64,000 nt of DNA from Tangfeifania diversioriginum (GCF_900141875.1 NZ_FQZE01000016.1:49203-113202); one strand, 5' to 3'. Positions 1 through 9,323 are shown, counted from the first letter of the stretch. Notes: a model not told the origin generated them from the letters alone. Translations and numbers: made by a program.

Positions 1-118
1 TTTCTTTGCCAATCAGCGCATTCATTTCAATTTTTTCATCGCCTACAGGCAAAAAGTAATTGACCGAACTGGCGAGTTCGGTGCGCATTTTCAGGATGTT
101 GCCTTTGTATTGTGCCAT
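1..118 (-). CDS. DUF2797 domain protein (N-terminal part, cut by window)
   Basis: The minus strand from the ATG at 116-118 stays open to the window edge for 39 codons, starting MAQYKGNILKMRTEL and continuing with an YFLPVGDEKIEMNALIGK stretch. From memory this matches the N-terminus of DUF2797 proteins, whose function is unknown and which carry a cysteine cluster further downstream; that part lies outside the window. The start is 9 nt downstream of the stop of the ATPase gene at 127-1245, so the two may be cotranscribed. Family assignment rests on motif recall only. Confidence 0.6.
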   Translation of the reverse strand, partial: MAQYKGNILKMRTELASSVNYFLPVGDEKIEMNALIGKE

Positions 119-126
119 AGTATTTT

Positions 127-1245
127 TCAATTGTATTTTCTTAAAACGTTTATTTCTATCCAGTGTTTGAAAAGGGGATCGCTAAATTCGTATTTTGTTT
201 GCTTTTTTATAAGCATACCATTCATAGTCAACGATTTTAGCGATCTTGAAATATTTATTCCACTGTTTTTCAAGCTGGAATAGATATTTCTGTTATTCTC
301 CGCGACAACCAATGCCGTTTTAAGTAACTCTTTTCTTTTCGAGAGCTCCTCCCATGATTTTTCGAGATAATTTTTTTCTGCATTGAGCATTGAATCAATT
401 ATTTCTTTAAAGTCAGGATTTTTGTTATTCAGGGCATTATAAATAATAATTTCCTGAAGAGCCAATTGCGAATAGTAAGGATGTCCATCGGTAAAATCAA
501 GAATTTTGGTCAGTAATTTTTCATCATAATTTATCTTCTGAGCATCTAATTGGCTTTTATAAAACTTTAAAAATTTATTCTTCCCAATTTTCCCGAGATG
601 TATGATTCTGGCAAACCTGTAAAATGGCGCTTTTTGCTCAATAAACAAACCCGACATGACAGATTCATAACTACCTGAGAAAATATAGGTGGAATTTTTA
701 TGTCGTTGAAGCCTGGAGCGAAAAAGCTTCACAATTTTGTTTCCGTCAAGTTTTTTTACGTCACCAAATTCATCAAAGGCGCAAACCATGTTCAAACCAT
801 ATTTTTCCGGGAAATGATCAATAAAATCGATACTTTTTTCCAACAATTCCCAGTCATTCTCTTTCTGATTTGAAAATTCAATAATGAATTCAAAATCTTC
901 TATCGCAGCTTTCATTTTTAAATTTTGAATCATTGCCAGGGCACTGTTCTTTGTTTTGGCAAAAATCTTATCGAGCCTACGATTTTTAAGCACGGATTCT
1001 GTAATCTGCGACGACAATATTTTCAACGAAGGAACCGAGAAGAAATCAATAAACGACGTGTATTGGTTTTGTTCATGAATTTTTGATAATATTTCGAGAA
1101 CCAGCGATGTTTTTCCGTAACGCCGGGGCGCAATTAATACAATATTTTGGCCCAGCTGCAAAAGTTGAATAATGTACTTTATTTCTTCTTCTCTGCCTAT
1201 AAAATTTTTACCTGTTACCGGATTACCCACCTTAAGTTTTACCAT
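127..1245 (-). CDS. AAA-family ATPase with C-terminal winged helix (archaeal-ATPase/STAND-like)
   Basis: A 372-residue protein from the ATG at 1243-1245; an earlier in-frame Met adds 16 hydrophobic residues and would start upstream of the promoter proposed here. An opening GREEEI motif is followed by a P-loop APRRYGKTSL, a Walker B MVCAFDEFGDV and a sensor-like IFSGSYES, the signature order of the archaeal-type ATPase clan. The C-terminal 90 or so residues look like a winged-helix domain. Such proteins are poorly characterised; many sit in mobile or defence contexts. Here it is divergent from an McrBC pair, and a perfect 11-bp inverted repeat covers its promoter. A role in defence or gene control is inference. 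Confidence 0.75.
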   Translation of the reverse strand: MVKLKVGNPVTGKNFIGREEEIKYIIQLLQLGQNIVLIAPRRYGKTSLVLEILSKIHEQNQYTSFIDFFSVPSLKILSSQITESVLKNRRLDKIFAKTKNSALAMIQNLKMKAAIEDFEFIIEFSNQKENDWELLEKSIDFIDHFPEKYGLNMVCAFDEFGDVKKLDGNKIVKLFRSRLQRHKNSTYIFSGSYESVMSGLFIEQKAPFYRFARIIHLGKIGKNKFLKFYKSQLDAQKINYDEKLLTKILDFTDGHPYYSQLALQEIIIYNALNNKNPDFKEIIDSMLNAEKNYLEKSWEELSKRKELLKTALVVAENNRNIYSSLKNSGINISRSLKSLTMNGMLIKKQTKYEFSDPLFKHWIEINVLRKYN

Positions 1246-1263
1246 TGCATTCTTTTTATACAA

Positions 1264-1294
1264 CAAATATAGTACAACACATGTATGATACAAA
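1264..1294 (-). promoter_or_regulatory. Bacteroidetes-type promoter of the ATPase gene
   Basis: Read on the minus strand, TATATTTG (1264-1271) matches the -7 consensus TAnnTTTG and TTTG (1291-1294) matches the -33 box, with 19 nt between them. This is the spacing expected for the Bacteroidetes primary sigma factor. The predicted transcript starts about 10 nt before the ATG at 1245, so the leader would be very short. Confidence 0.65.
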
Positions 1295-1321
1295 ATTTGT
1301 ATGGTACGTCTTTTGTATCAT
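1285..1321. promoter_or_regulatory. Inverted repeat overlapping the ATPase promoter (putative operator)
   Basis: ATGATACAAAA at 1285-1295 is perfectly repeated in inverse at 1311-1321, with a 15-nt spacer that itself contains a further TTTGTAT half. The left arm includes the -33 box, so a protein bound here would block transcription. The ATPase's own winged helix is a candidate binder, which is inference. Confidence 0.55.
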
Positions 1322-1367
1322 GCAAGATAATAATGAACACTGGATAAACTCCAGGGAAATCCGTTTC

Positions 1368-1382
1368 ATATCCTAAGGATAT
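1368..1382. promoter_or_regulatory. 15-bp palindrome upstream of mcrB
   Basis: ATATCCTAAGGATAT is a perfect palindrome with a single central base, about 80 nt before a near-consensus -7 box TATCTTTA at 1464-1471 and 116 nt before the mcrB start. It may be an operator for the restriction genes or a chance palindrome; nothing else in the sequence decides this. Confidence 0.3.
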
Positions 1383-1497
1383 CACTTGAACATGAATCGT
1401 ATTTCACTATTTTCCCATTTCTTTAAACATTCAAATCCGCTGGATTTTGCGAAGAAATCGTTCTATCTTTAGACTTTAAAATCAAAATACTCCAAAA

Positions 1498-3720
1498 ATG
1501 ATTAATAATCCGAATCAAATTATTGAAGCTTTTTTGAAATGGTATGAAGATGATCCTCATAGATTAGATGAAGATGCCTATTCTGAATTACGTAGCAAAG
1601 ATTTTCTTGAAAAATTAAGTCGTAATGACTTTATTGATTATTTCTTTCAATTTAAGCATGATGGCGGCAAAGTTCAATCATTAGGTTATCGGTCAGCTCC
1701 AAAATTTAAAAAGATGCTTGAATCGAAGTATATCGATTTTAGAGAATTTGCGCTAAAACCTTATGATGCTAATTTTAATTTGGATGATTGGCTTAACCAA
1801 GTATTTAATTTTCAATTTTTTGGCAAGGGTGGTTCCACTATTTATTTAAACAGAATTGATAAAAATAAGTATACAATTGTCAATAATAAGAGTCATGAAG
1901 CTTTAAATAAATTGGGATATAAAGTTTATGGGGATTTTGTATCAGAGTACCATGCAATAGAAAATGCTCAAAAAGAACTAATTGAGAAATACCCTGATTT
2001 AAAAAATTTTTACATAGCTGATTCGCTTACACATTTTTTAATTGGCACAAAAGAGGGTAAAAACTTTTTACCTGATGAAGAAAGTGGGTCACCCAAGAAA
2101 TACTTTGGTGTTGAAGAAGGTGAATCCCAGGCGAATGAACAGAATAGTACTTCTAATCGTAAAGCCAACGTAAATAACATCCCCAAAAACCTCATTCTTT
2201 ACGGCCCTCCCGGAACAGGAAAAACTTATAACACAATTAATCTGGCACTGGAAATTTGCGGAGTTGAAATTCCGGGAGATAGAAAACTTGCAGTGCAAAA
2301 ATTCAAGCAATTATTAAATACAGGCCAGATTGTTTTCACCACTTTTCATCAAAGCATGAGCTACGAAGACTTTGTTGAAGGTATAAGACCTGTTTTAATT
2401 GAAGATGAAGAGAATACTGAGAAAACAGAAATGATTTACAGAAATGTGGAGGGTATTTTCAAATTGATATGTGAGAAAGCTAATGAAAAAGAAATTATTC
2501 AGGAAAATTCATTTTTCAAATTATCCGCTAAAAATCAGGTTTATAAAATATCTCTAAAAAGTGATAACCCATCTTATGATGTAAAGAAAAAATGTTTTGA
2601 AAAAGACGAAATAAGAATAGGTTGGGACGATACAGGAGATTTAGATAATATCTTTTTGAAGGGACAACAAAATGAAGTTTTCGAAAAACTAGGAAAAAAT
2701 GATAAGAATTCTATCAAGTATTTTTATGAGTTAAAACAAGGCGATGTGGTTCTTGTTTTTCACGACCTAAAAACAATTGATGGGATTGGTATTGTTGAGG
2801 ACGATTCTTATTTTTTCAATGGAGATTATCCTGAATTCAAACATGTTCGTAAAGTTAAATGGCTTTCAAAATTCAAGCCAATTCGTATTTTTGAATTGAA
2901 TAACGAAACGAATCTAACACTCCCTACGGTTTACAGATTAAGCAGAATTTCAGTTGACGATATAACAAAATTGATTCAGGAAAAAGAAATTATTAAATCA
3001 GAACAAATAGAAAAAAGTGAAAAGAATTTTGTTTTAATCATCGACGAAATCAACCGTGGAAACATCTCCAAGATTTTTGGAGAGTTGATTACACTCATAG
3101 AAACCGACAAACGGCAGGGCGGCGAAAACGAGCTGGAAGTGGTTTTACCTTATTCCAAGTCGAGGTTTTCGGTTCCGCAAAACCTGTGGATTATTGGCAC
3201 CATGAATACCGCCGACCGCAGCATTGCACTTATCGATACCGCATTGCGCCGCCGTTTTCATTTTAAAGAAATGATGCCACTTCCGAAAATTCTGGCTGAA
3301 AATGTGGAAGGAATTAATTTGCAACATCTTCTGACAATAATCAACGAACGCATCGAGTTTTTGTTAGACCGGGACCACACCATCGGGCATTCTTATTTTA
3401 TCAGGGTTAAAACAAAAAATGAGCTTTGTGAAGTTTTCCGCGACAAAATTATTCCACTGCTTCAGGAATATTTCTACAACGACTGGGAAAAAATTCAACT
3501 GGTACTGGGCGACAAAGAAAGCTGGGAAAAACCCGAAGATCAGAAACTCATTCAAATTAAGAAAAATTATTCCGTTGATGAAGAGATAAAGCTTTTTGGA
3601 GTTGATGTGGAAGATTACGAAGACGAAAAAATTTACACAATTAACCCAGCATTAAAATCTGGAAATTATAATTCACTGCCAGCCGATTCATTCATCCACA
3701 TTTACCAAAAATCTAAATAA
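1498..3720 (+). CDS. mcrB: McrB-type restriction NTPase with a PUA/EVE-like insertion
   Basis: A 740-residue McrB homologue, the motor of a modification-dependent restriction complex that translocates DNA and drives the McrC nuclease. Walker A GPPGTGKT is at 236-243, Walker B IIDE at 514-517 and the McrB signature GTMNTADRS at 567-575, followed by ALRRRFHF. Residues 1-200 form an N-terminal region likely to recognise the target. The distance between Walker A and B is about 280 residues, roughly 200 more than in E. coli McrB. The extra part (about 325-500) contains RIGW (373-376), a GDVVLVF segment and RKVKWL (451-456), which resembles PUA/EVE-type modified-base readers. McrC follows after 14 nt. 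Confidence 0.88.
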   Translation: MINNPNQIIEAFLKWYEDDPHRLDEDAYSELRSKDFLEKLSRNDFIDYFFQFKHDGGKVQSLGYRSAPKFKKMLESKYIDFREFALKPYDANFNLDDWLNQVFNFQFFGKGGSTIYLNRIDKNKYTIVNNKSHEALNKLGYKVYGDFVSEYHAIENAQKELIEKYPDLKNFYIADSLTHFLIGTKEGKNFLPDEESGSPKKYFGVEEGESQANEQNSTSNRKANVNNIPKNLILYGPPGTGKTYNTINLALEICGVEIPGDRKLAVQKFKQLLNTGQIVFTTFHQSMSYEDFVEGIRPVLIEDEENTEKTEMIYRNVEGIFKLICEKANEKEIIQENSFFKLSAKNQVYKISLKSDNPSYDVKKKCFEKDEIRIGWDDTGDLDNIFLKGQQNEVFEKLGKNDKNSIKYFYELKQGDVVLVFHDLKTIDGIGIVEDDSYFFNGDYPEFKHVRKVKWLSKFKPIRIFELNNETNLTLPTVYRLSRISVDDITKLIQEKEIIKSEQIEKSEKNFVLIIDEINRGNISKIFGELITLIETDKRQGGENELEVVLPYSKSRFSVPQNLWIIGTMNTADRSIALIDTALRRRFHFKEMMPLPKILAENVEGINLQHLLTIINERIEFLLDRDHTIGHSYFIRVKTKNELCEVFRDKIIPLLQEYFYNDWEKIQLVLGDKESWEKPEDQKLIQIKKNYSVDEEIKLFGVDVEDYEDEKIYTINPALKSGNYNSLPADSFIHIYQKSK

Positions 3721-3734
3721 CAGGCATTGTAAAA

Positions 3735-5057
3735 ATGGCAGCAGTCAAACATATCTGCGAGTTTGGTACAATCTGGAACAACCGGGAGTTTTACCCTGAG
3801 AAACCAACCGATAATTTTAACGAAGTTTATTTGGATGCCAAATCATTTGAAAGCCTGAAAAATTTTGTAGCCGAAAATAACGACCCCAGCTGCGAAATTG
3901 AACAGGCATTTTCGATACACCGTCGGAAAGGAAAAGATTTTATCCGTGTAAAAAATTACGTGGGCGTTATTGAAACTCGGCAGGGAACCGTAATTGAAAT
4001 ACTGCCCAAAATCCATCAGCCCTCAACTTCAAACGATTTTGAACAGATAAGAAAAAGCAAATCTTTGCTGCTAAAAATGCTGCGTACCTTCCGCAATTCA
4101 CCATTTAAAAGCATTGATCAGGCCCATATAAAAACCGCCCGGTTGCCGGTTATTGAAATTTTCATTTCGGTTTTTTTGAAAGAAATGGAGGTTTTGCTCA
4201 AGCGTGGAATCAAGCATTTTTATTCATCGGTAGAAGAAAACCAGAAATACCTGAAAGGCCGGTTGCTTTTCAGCCAGAACTTAAAAAGCAACCTGGTTCA
4301 TCGCGAGCGTTTTTATGTAAATTTCGATGAGTTCCGGGCCGATATTCCCCAAAACCGAATTTTGAAAACTGCATTGGTTTATCTAAAAAGAAAGAGCAAA
4401 TTGCCCCGGAATGTCCGGCAGATAATCAGTTTGATTGATCTGTTCGATGAAGTAAAAATCTGTTCAAACCTCGAAAAAGATCTGCAACATTTGAAAGGAC
4501 AAAACCGGTTGTTCAATTATTACGAGAATGCGTTGAAGTGGGCAAAGATATTTCTTCAGAATGAGTCGTTTACCAGTTATAAAGGTAAAAACCTGAATAC
4601 CGCCATTTTATTTCCGATGGAAGTTTTATTTGAATCGTATGTGGCTTCAAAACTGAAACAATTTCAACCTCGCTGGGAAATCTCGGTTCAGGACCGAGGC
4701 CATTATTTGCTGACAGACCTGAATATATTCAGGAAAAAATTCAGGTTGAGGCCCGATCTGGTTATTCAAACCGGTTGCAAAACGATTGTTGCAGACACAA
4801 AATGGAAAATGGTCAACCAGCACCTGTCAAAAAACAATTATAACATTTCGCAGGCCGACATGTACCAGCTTTATGCCTACGGGAAAAAATACCAGGCGAA
4901 AAACGGCAGCGTTCAGTTAGCATTGATTTATCCGCATTGTGAAGATTTTTTCAAGCCACTGAAATTTAGGTACGAAGAAAACTTGTTAATAGATGCCATT
5001 CCCTACGATTTTGAAAATGAAGCTTCTTGTATGTTATTTTTGAATGATTTAATTTAA
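3735..5057 (+). CDS. mcrC: McrC-type restriction endonuclease subunit
   Basis: A 440-residue partner of the preceding McrB. The C-terminal third carries a PD-(D/E)xK nuclease core: Asp341 in LRPDLVI, then ADTKWK with Asp354 and Lys356. The N-terminal half matches the McrC region that docks on the McrB ring and stimulates its NTPase. It begins 14 nt after the mcrB stop, so the pair forms an operon. Its last 9 nt overlap the end of the convergent M28 peptidase gene. All catalytic residues that can be judged are present, so the system looks intact. Which modification it targets cannot be told from the sequence. Confidence 0.87.
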   Translation: MAAVKHICEFGTIWNNREFYPEKPTDNFNEVYLDAKSFESLKNFVAENNDPSCEIEQAFSIHRRKGKDFIRVKNYVGVIETRQGTVIEILPKIHQPSTSNDFEQIRKSKSLLLKMLRTFRNSPFKSIDQAHIKTARLPVIEIFISVFLKEMEVLLKRGIKHFYSSVEENQKYLKGRLLFSQNLKSNLVHRERFYVNFDEFRADIPQNRILKTALVYLKRKSKLPRNVRQIISLIDLFDEVKICSNLEKDLQHLKGQNRLFNYYENALKWAKIFLQNESFTSYKGKNLNTAILFPMEVLFESYVASKLKQFQPRWEISVQDRGHYLLTDLNIFRKKFRLRPDLVIQTGCKTIVADTKWKMVNQHLSKNNYNISQADMYQLYAYGKKYQAKNGSVQLALIYPHCEDFFKPLKFRYEENLLIDAIPYDFENEASCMLFLNDLI

Positions 5058-6521
5058 ACCCTCGTCATTCGCCACACCCAAAATCCCCAAATAAAGCAGT
5101 TTGGCGGCATCTTCCATGATTTCGGGAGTGAGCACTTCCGGTGTGTCGCGCGGATCGTGGTAATACACCGGGTGTACCGAATTGCGGGTCCACAATGAAA
5201 AGGTGGGAATGCCGGCGTTTTCAAACAGTGAAGCATCCGAACGTGGTCTGCCGTAGTTTTTTCGCTGCTCCGATGCTGCCATTTCACGGTGCAGGTAATT
5301 GTTGTTGGCTGATTCAAAATGCTGAAACAGCTCGGGGTAACTTTTCCCGTTCGACACAAAAAATCCGGTGCCGTTGCCCACCATGTCGAGGTTGATCATC
5401 ATCACGGTTTTATCTGTGGGAAACAACGGATTTTCAGTATAAAATTTACTGCCGTACAAGCCGCACTCTTCGCCGCCCAGCAAAATGAAAAGGATGGAGC
5501 GTTTTGGTTTTATTTCCGAAGTGGCGAACGCTTTTGCCGCCCCCAGAATATCGGAAACTCCCGAAGCATTGTCGAGCGCGCCGGGAAATATTTCACCCAA
5601 ATAACCCTGGCCGTCGAGGTGGCCGCCTACAATAACCACTTCGTTTTTAAATTCAGGATCAGAACCTTCAATGAGCCCCACCACATTGCACGACCTTGCA
5701 TTGGGGAAATACAGCGTTTCGGCGGTGATTGTAGCTGTCTGGTTTTCAGTAAATTCAAACGATGGAATTTTTTGTTCAGATAGCTCTTTTCTCACCGTTT
5801 TGTAATCCTTTCCGGCATCTGCGAAAATGCGATCTGCAATCTCTTCGCTGATATGCGCATAAACAAATCCATCAAGATTGACGGTGTTAGGGTTGGCAAT
5901 TTTTCCGATGTAAAGCAAGCCGGCAGCACCGTGTTTTACTGCATTTCTGAATTTGTAGCGATGATAGGCATAAGGTGTCCATTTTGAAAGTGTGGTGTCG
6001 TTTTTTGAGTACGGAATTCCCGATTCCATCAAAACGATTTTTCCTTCCACATCCACATTTTTATAGTCGTCGTAACCCAGTTCGGGAGCAGTAATTCCGT
6101 GCCCCACATAAACTAGATTGCCGGAAACAGAACCAGACGCAGAATTGGAGCCTGGGTAATAGTCTTCCGGAAAATTCAGACTGATTTCCTGACCGGTTTC
6201 AGGAGAATAGGTGACGCTTCCTTCCGAAAAAACGTTGGAATATTCATTTGGGAAATACTGGAAATAACTGCCATTGTTTGCAGGCTGTACTCCCCATTCT
6301 TCAAATTTTGAGACACACCATTCGGCCGCTTGCAAATATTCCGGAGAGCCCGATAAGCGGCCTTTGTATTTTTCGGAACTCAGCTCTTTGGCAAAATCCA
6401 GGATTTCGTGGCTCGAAATGGAATGGAAACCCCGCAACAATTCAGCATTTTCATCCTGTGCCAGCGAATTAAAAAAGGAAAAGATGATAATTAAAATCAG
6501 AAGCCCAACTTTATGTTTCAT
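5049..6521 (-). CDS. Secreted M28-family zinc aminopeptidase
   Basis: A 490-residue protein with a clear signal peptide (MKHKVGLLILIIIFSFFNSLAQ) and so likely periplasmic or secreted. A PA (protease-associated) region lies at roughly 100-270, and the M28 co-catalytic zinc set is complete: His301 in GGHLDGQGY, Asp317 in ALDNASG, Glu351/Glu352 in GGEECGLYG, Asp379 in NLDMVGNG and His455 in VYYHDPRDT. The family removes N-terminal residues from peptides; the specificity is not predictable. It is a single-gene unit convergent with mcrC. Confidence 0.9.
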   Translation of the reverse strand: MKHKVGLLILIIIFSFFNSLAQDENAELLRGFHSISSHEILDFAKELSSEKYKGRLSGSPEYLQAAEWCVSKFEEWGVQPANNGSYFQYFPNEYSNVFSEGSVTYSPETGQEISLNFPEDYYPGSNSASGSVSGNLVYVGHGITAPELGYDDYKNVDVEGKIVLMESGIPYSKNDTTLSKWTPYAYHRYKFRNAVKHGAAGLLYIGKIANPNTVNLDGFVYAHISEEIADRIFADAGKDYKTVRKELSEQKIPSFEFTENQTATITAETLYFPNARSCNVVGLIEGSDPEFKNEVVIVGGHLDGQGYLGEIFPGALDNASGVSDILGAAKAFATSEIKPKRSILFILLGGEECGLYGSKFYTENPLFPTDKTVMMINLDMVGNGTGFFVSNGKSYPELFQHFESANNNYLHREMAASEQRKNYGRPRSDASLFENAGIPTFSLWTRNSVHPVYYHDPRDTPEVLTPEIMEDAAKLLYLGILGVANDEGLN

Positions 6522-6686
6522 TTTGTGTCAATTGTAAAAGGTTCAAAAATAAAAAACCTTTACCGAAAAACGCAGTTTAATCAGGCATTCGTTACTAAAA
6601 CCCAATTGTAGAAAGGCGATTGAACCAAAATATCGCAAATGTGTTAATGAAAATGTTTTTGCACTTAAATTGAGCTTGACAAACAG

Positions 6687-7076
6687 ATGGACAAAAGAAA
6701 AATACATTTTAACGGTTTGTTGGTAGGGACGATATTCCTTACCATTTTTGCATTGTTTCCCTGCGATGTAAAAGACCCTCTTTTTAAGGCAATTGACATT
6801 GAATACAACCGGCCGCTAAATAAAAACAAAACGGCCCTTTTTGAAAAAAACAGTTGCGAAAATGACTTTTCAGACGAATTAAATGCCATAAAAGCGCAAT
6901 CCACAGGCAACAATCAACTCTTTATTTTTGGTGAAGAGTCGATTTTTTCCGCTCCATTTTACACTAATAATCAAAATACTACAACCAAAAGCATTGCCGT
7001 TGAAAATCCGTACAACTATCCTGCAATGTATATTCTGTACAAACGCCTGAAATTTGATCTGTTTCTTCGGGCCTGA
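6687..7076 (+). CDS. Hypothetical small protein with N-terminal hydrophobic segment
   Basis: A 129-residue open frame starting MDKRKIHFNGLL with one hydrophobic segment at about 9-26 (signal peptide or anchor), then a polar, Asn/Lys-rich remainder ending YILYKRLKFDLFLRA. No family was recognised. The sequence FALFPC resembles a lipobox only loosely. Codon use is like its neighbours and the opposite strand has only a shorter frame, which favours a real gene. It stands alone between the M28 peptidase (divergent) and the DoxD-like gene. Confidence 0.5.
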   Translation: MDKRKIHFNGLLVGTIFLTIFALFPCDVKDPLFKAIDIEYNRPLNKNKTALFEKNSCENDFSDELNAIKAQSTGNNQLFIFGEESIFSAPFYTNNQNTTTKSIAVENPYNYPAMYILYKRLKFDLFLRA

Positions 7077-7297
7077 AAACAAAAATATCCCGATACTTTT
7101 ATCCTTTCAGAACCAACATTTTCTGGCTGCCAGGCAAATTAACTTTTGATACCTTTGATTTGTTGTTTTTGCTTCTGAGAAGTTGATTTACAGGAAGTAC
7201 TGAAAGTTTAAAACCTTAACTTTTTTAGCAGCCAGATAATTTTAATGAATGAACAAATATTGATAAAAAATTTCTTTTAACATAAAAACAAATCAAA

Positions 7298-8323
7298 ATG
7301 AAAAACGATATAAAATCACACTCAACCGATTTAGCCGGTCTTTTCACACTTTCCATTCGTTTGGTGGTTGGCTGGACCTACTTTTCCGCTTTTTGGCGCA
7401 GGGTTGTTCTGGCCAACAAATTAGATCCCGAACTGGCCGGTTACATTGGCGAAAAGTTTAATCACTTTCTGCCCAACGCGTTGGGTATAAAACCAATGAT
7501 TGAATATTTGGTTACCAACCCGGATATGCTTTGGCTCGCCATGGTGGTTTTTACCATTATTGAAGCCATTGTTGGCCTGTTTGTCATGCTGGGACTTTTT
7601 ACCCGGTTAATGGGAATTGGCGTTTTTGCCCTCGCTATGGGAATCCTGATGGGGTCGGGCTGGATTGGCACAACCTGCCTTGACGAATGGCAAATAGGTA
7701 TTTTAGGGATTGCAAGTGGTTTTGCCCTGTTTTTAAGCGGAAGCAGCTACTATTCTTTGGATAAATACTTTATGGACAAAAACATGCCGTTTACCCGTTC
7801 AAAATGGTTTAACTGGCTTGGATCAGGTGAATTCCCTGTAAAAAATCCAAAACGATTGGTTTTAACCGGAGCATTGGCTATTTTATTTTTAACACTGCTG
7901 ACCAATCAGATTTTTCACGGCGGAGTTTTTGGTACACTGCACAACAAATCAGTTCGTCCAAAAATTGAAATCAACAATGCTGCAATTGAAAACAACTCCC
8001 TCCAGTTTGAGCTTTACCGCACAGAAGGAGCTGATGTTTATGGTTCGTTTGTAACCGGAATTCAATTGCTCGATGAAGACGGGAATGTAGTAATTGAAAA
8101 AACCGCAACCGACCTTGCCGAATTCCCTGCTGAAAATATTAATAATCATTATGTAGCTAAAATTCAACCAGGCAAGTACAGCATGGTTGTGCCTCTGGGT
8201 GCAAAAGCAGATGTAACGATTGATTTAAATGAGATAATTACCGGAACCGATGGGAAATACACCCTAAAAATTATCGATATCAGCGGCCTGGAATGGGAAA
8301 AATCAGTGTCCGTTGTTCCTTGA
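7298..8323 (+). CDS. DoxD/DoxA-like fusion membrane protein
   Basis: A 341-residue protein. Residues 1-165 form a four-helix DoxX/DoxD domain (for example LAMVVFTIIEAIVGLFVMLG), and a fifth helix at about 186-206 leads into a 135-residue polar domain resembling DoxA. DoxD and DoxA are the two subunits of the archaeal thiosulfate:quinone oxidoreductase; the fused form is common in Bacteroidetes, where its reaction is not established. A possible -7 box TACCTTTG lies at 7150-7157, leaving a 5' leader of about 140 nt. An intrinsic terminator follows the gene. Enzymatic function is inference. Confidence 0.7.
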   Translation: MKNDIKSHSTDLAGLFTLSIRLVVGWTYFSAFWRRVVLANKLDPELAGYIGEKFNHFLPNALGIKPMIEYLVTNPDMLWLAMVVFTIIEAIVGLFVMLGLFTRLMGIGVFALAMGILMGSGWIGTTCLDEWQIGILGIASGFALFLSGSSYYSLDKYFMDKNMPFTRSKWFNWLGSGEFPVKNPKRLVLTGALAILFLTLLTNQIFHGGVFGTLHNKSVRPKIEINNAAIENNSLQFELYRTEGADVYGSFVTGIQLLDEDGNVVIEKTATDLAEFPAENINNHYVAKIQPGKYSMVVPLGAKADVTIDLNEIITGTDGKYTLKIIDISGLEWEKSVSVVP

Positions 8324-8354
8324 TCAACTATTGTTTAAAATCAAAAATGAAAAG

Positions 8355-8388
8355 AGGCTGGTTCAAATATATGAATCAGCCTTTTTTC
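8355..8388 (+). terminator. Intrinsic terminator after the DoxD-like gene
   Basis: AGGCTGGTTCA (8355-8365) pairs with TGAATCAGCCT (8372-8382), forming an 11-bp stem with one G-T wobble and a 6-nt loop, followed directly by a run of T. It lies between convergent genes and ends just before the stop of the radical-SAM activase. Confidence 0.85.
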
Positions 8389-8398
8389 GTTATCAGGT

Positions 8399-9304
8399 TT
8401 ATCCGCCAACCTCTGTTTCAAGTCCAAAAGAATGAAATATTTCAACAGCCTTCTGAATCTCTTTTTCTGTTGGTTCGCCCATTTCTCCCTCATCATATGG
8501 AACTTCCAGTTTTTTATATTTCCCTGAGGCAATGTTGTGGTACGGCAGCAGGTTTACCACAGGTTTTTTCCCAGGAAAAGCAGAAACAAATCCAGCCATT
8601 TCCCGGATTTCTTCCTCGCTGGTATTCACATTTTTAATGAGCGGAATCCGGATGTTAATATTCGCTTCTTTTTCTGCCAACAGTTTTAAATTTTTCAGGA
8701 TTAGACGGTTATCAACGCCTGTCCATTTTTTATGCTGAACCGGGTTCATTAGCTTTAAATCAAAAAGAAAAAGATCCGCGTGTTTGGCCACTTCCAGCAA
8801 CGTTTCAGTGGAAGCAAAACCAGAGGTATCTACTGCGCGATGCAAGCCTTTCTCCCCGCATGCTTTCAGCATTTCAATTAAAAATTCCGGATGCATCAGC
8901 GGTTCGCCGCCCGAAAAAGTAACACCGCCGCCCGACTGGTCGATGTGTACCCGCTCCTTTTCAATAATCGCCAGAAGTTCCTCCACCGAATACAATTTTC
9001 CCGACATCTCGATGGCTTTGGAAGGGCAGGCTTCCGCGCATTTTCCGCAAAGTGTACACAATTCATAATCGGTAACAATTCCTTTGGGAGTTAGCGTGAG
9101 TGCATCTTCCGGACACACTTCAATACATTCCTGCGCTCCAATACACTTTGATGCGGTGTAGAGCTTTTGTACCTCCGGCGACTGGCTTTCCGGGTTGTGG
9201 CACCATTTGCACCGCAGCGGGCACCCTTTCATAAAAAGGGTAATCCGGATGCCCGGGCCATCGTTGATGGAGTAGCGGCGTATGTCGAAAATGAGTGGAA
9301 TCAT
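8399..9304 (-). CDS. Glycyl-radical enzyme activase (radical SAM)
   Basis: A 301-residue radical-SAM enzyme that installs the glycyl radical on its partner using S-adenosylmethionine and an iron-sulfur cluster. The CxxxCxxC motif is Cys28, Cys32, Cys35 in KGCPLRCKWCHNPES, followed by a ferredoxin-like insert with cysteines at 55, 61, 65, 84, 87, 90 and 94 for two further 4Fe-4S clusters. GGGVTFSGGEPL is the SAM-binding GGE motif. The two extra clusters are typical of activases for dehydratase- and decarboxylase-type glycyl radical enzymes. It lies 216 nt downstream of such an enzyme on the same strand and is almost certainly its activator. Confidence 0.92.
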   Translation of the reverse strand: MIPLIFDIRRYSINDGPGIRITLFMKGCPLRCKWCHNPESQSPEVQKLYTASKCIGAQECIEVCPEDALTLTPKGIVTDYELCTLCGKCAEACPSKAIEMSGKLYSVEELLAIIEKERVHIDQSGGGVTFSGGEPLMHPEFLIEMLKACGEKGLHRAVDTSGFASTETLLEVAKHADLFLFDLKLMNPVQHKKWTGVDNRLILKNLKLLAEKEANINIRIPLIKNVNTSEEEIREMAGFVSAFPGKKPVVNLLPYHNIASGKYKKLEVPYDEGEMGEPTEKEIQKAVEIFHSFGLETEVGG

Positions 9305-9323
9305 GTTTTAGTAGTGAGATGTT

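Noticed and set aside
5319..5783. 154-codon open frame antisense to the M28 peptidase gene
   Set aside because: It lies entirely inside a well-supported gene with intact catalytic residues and shows no recognisable protein features; a composition shadow.
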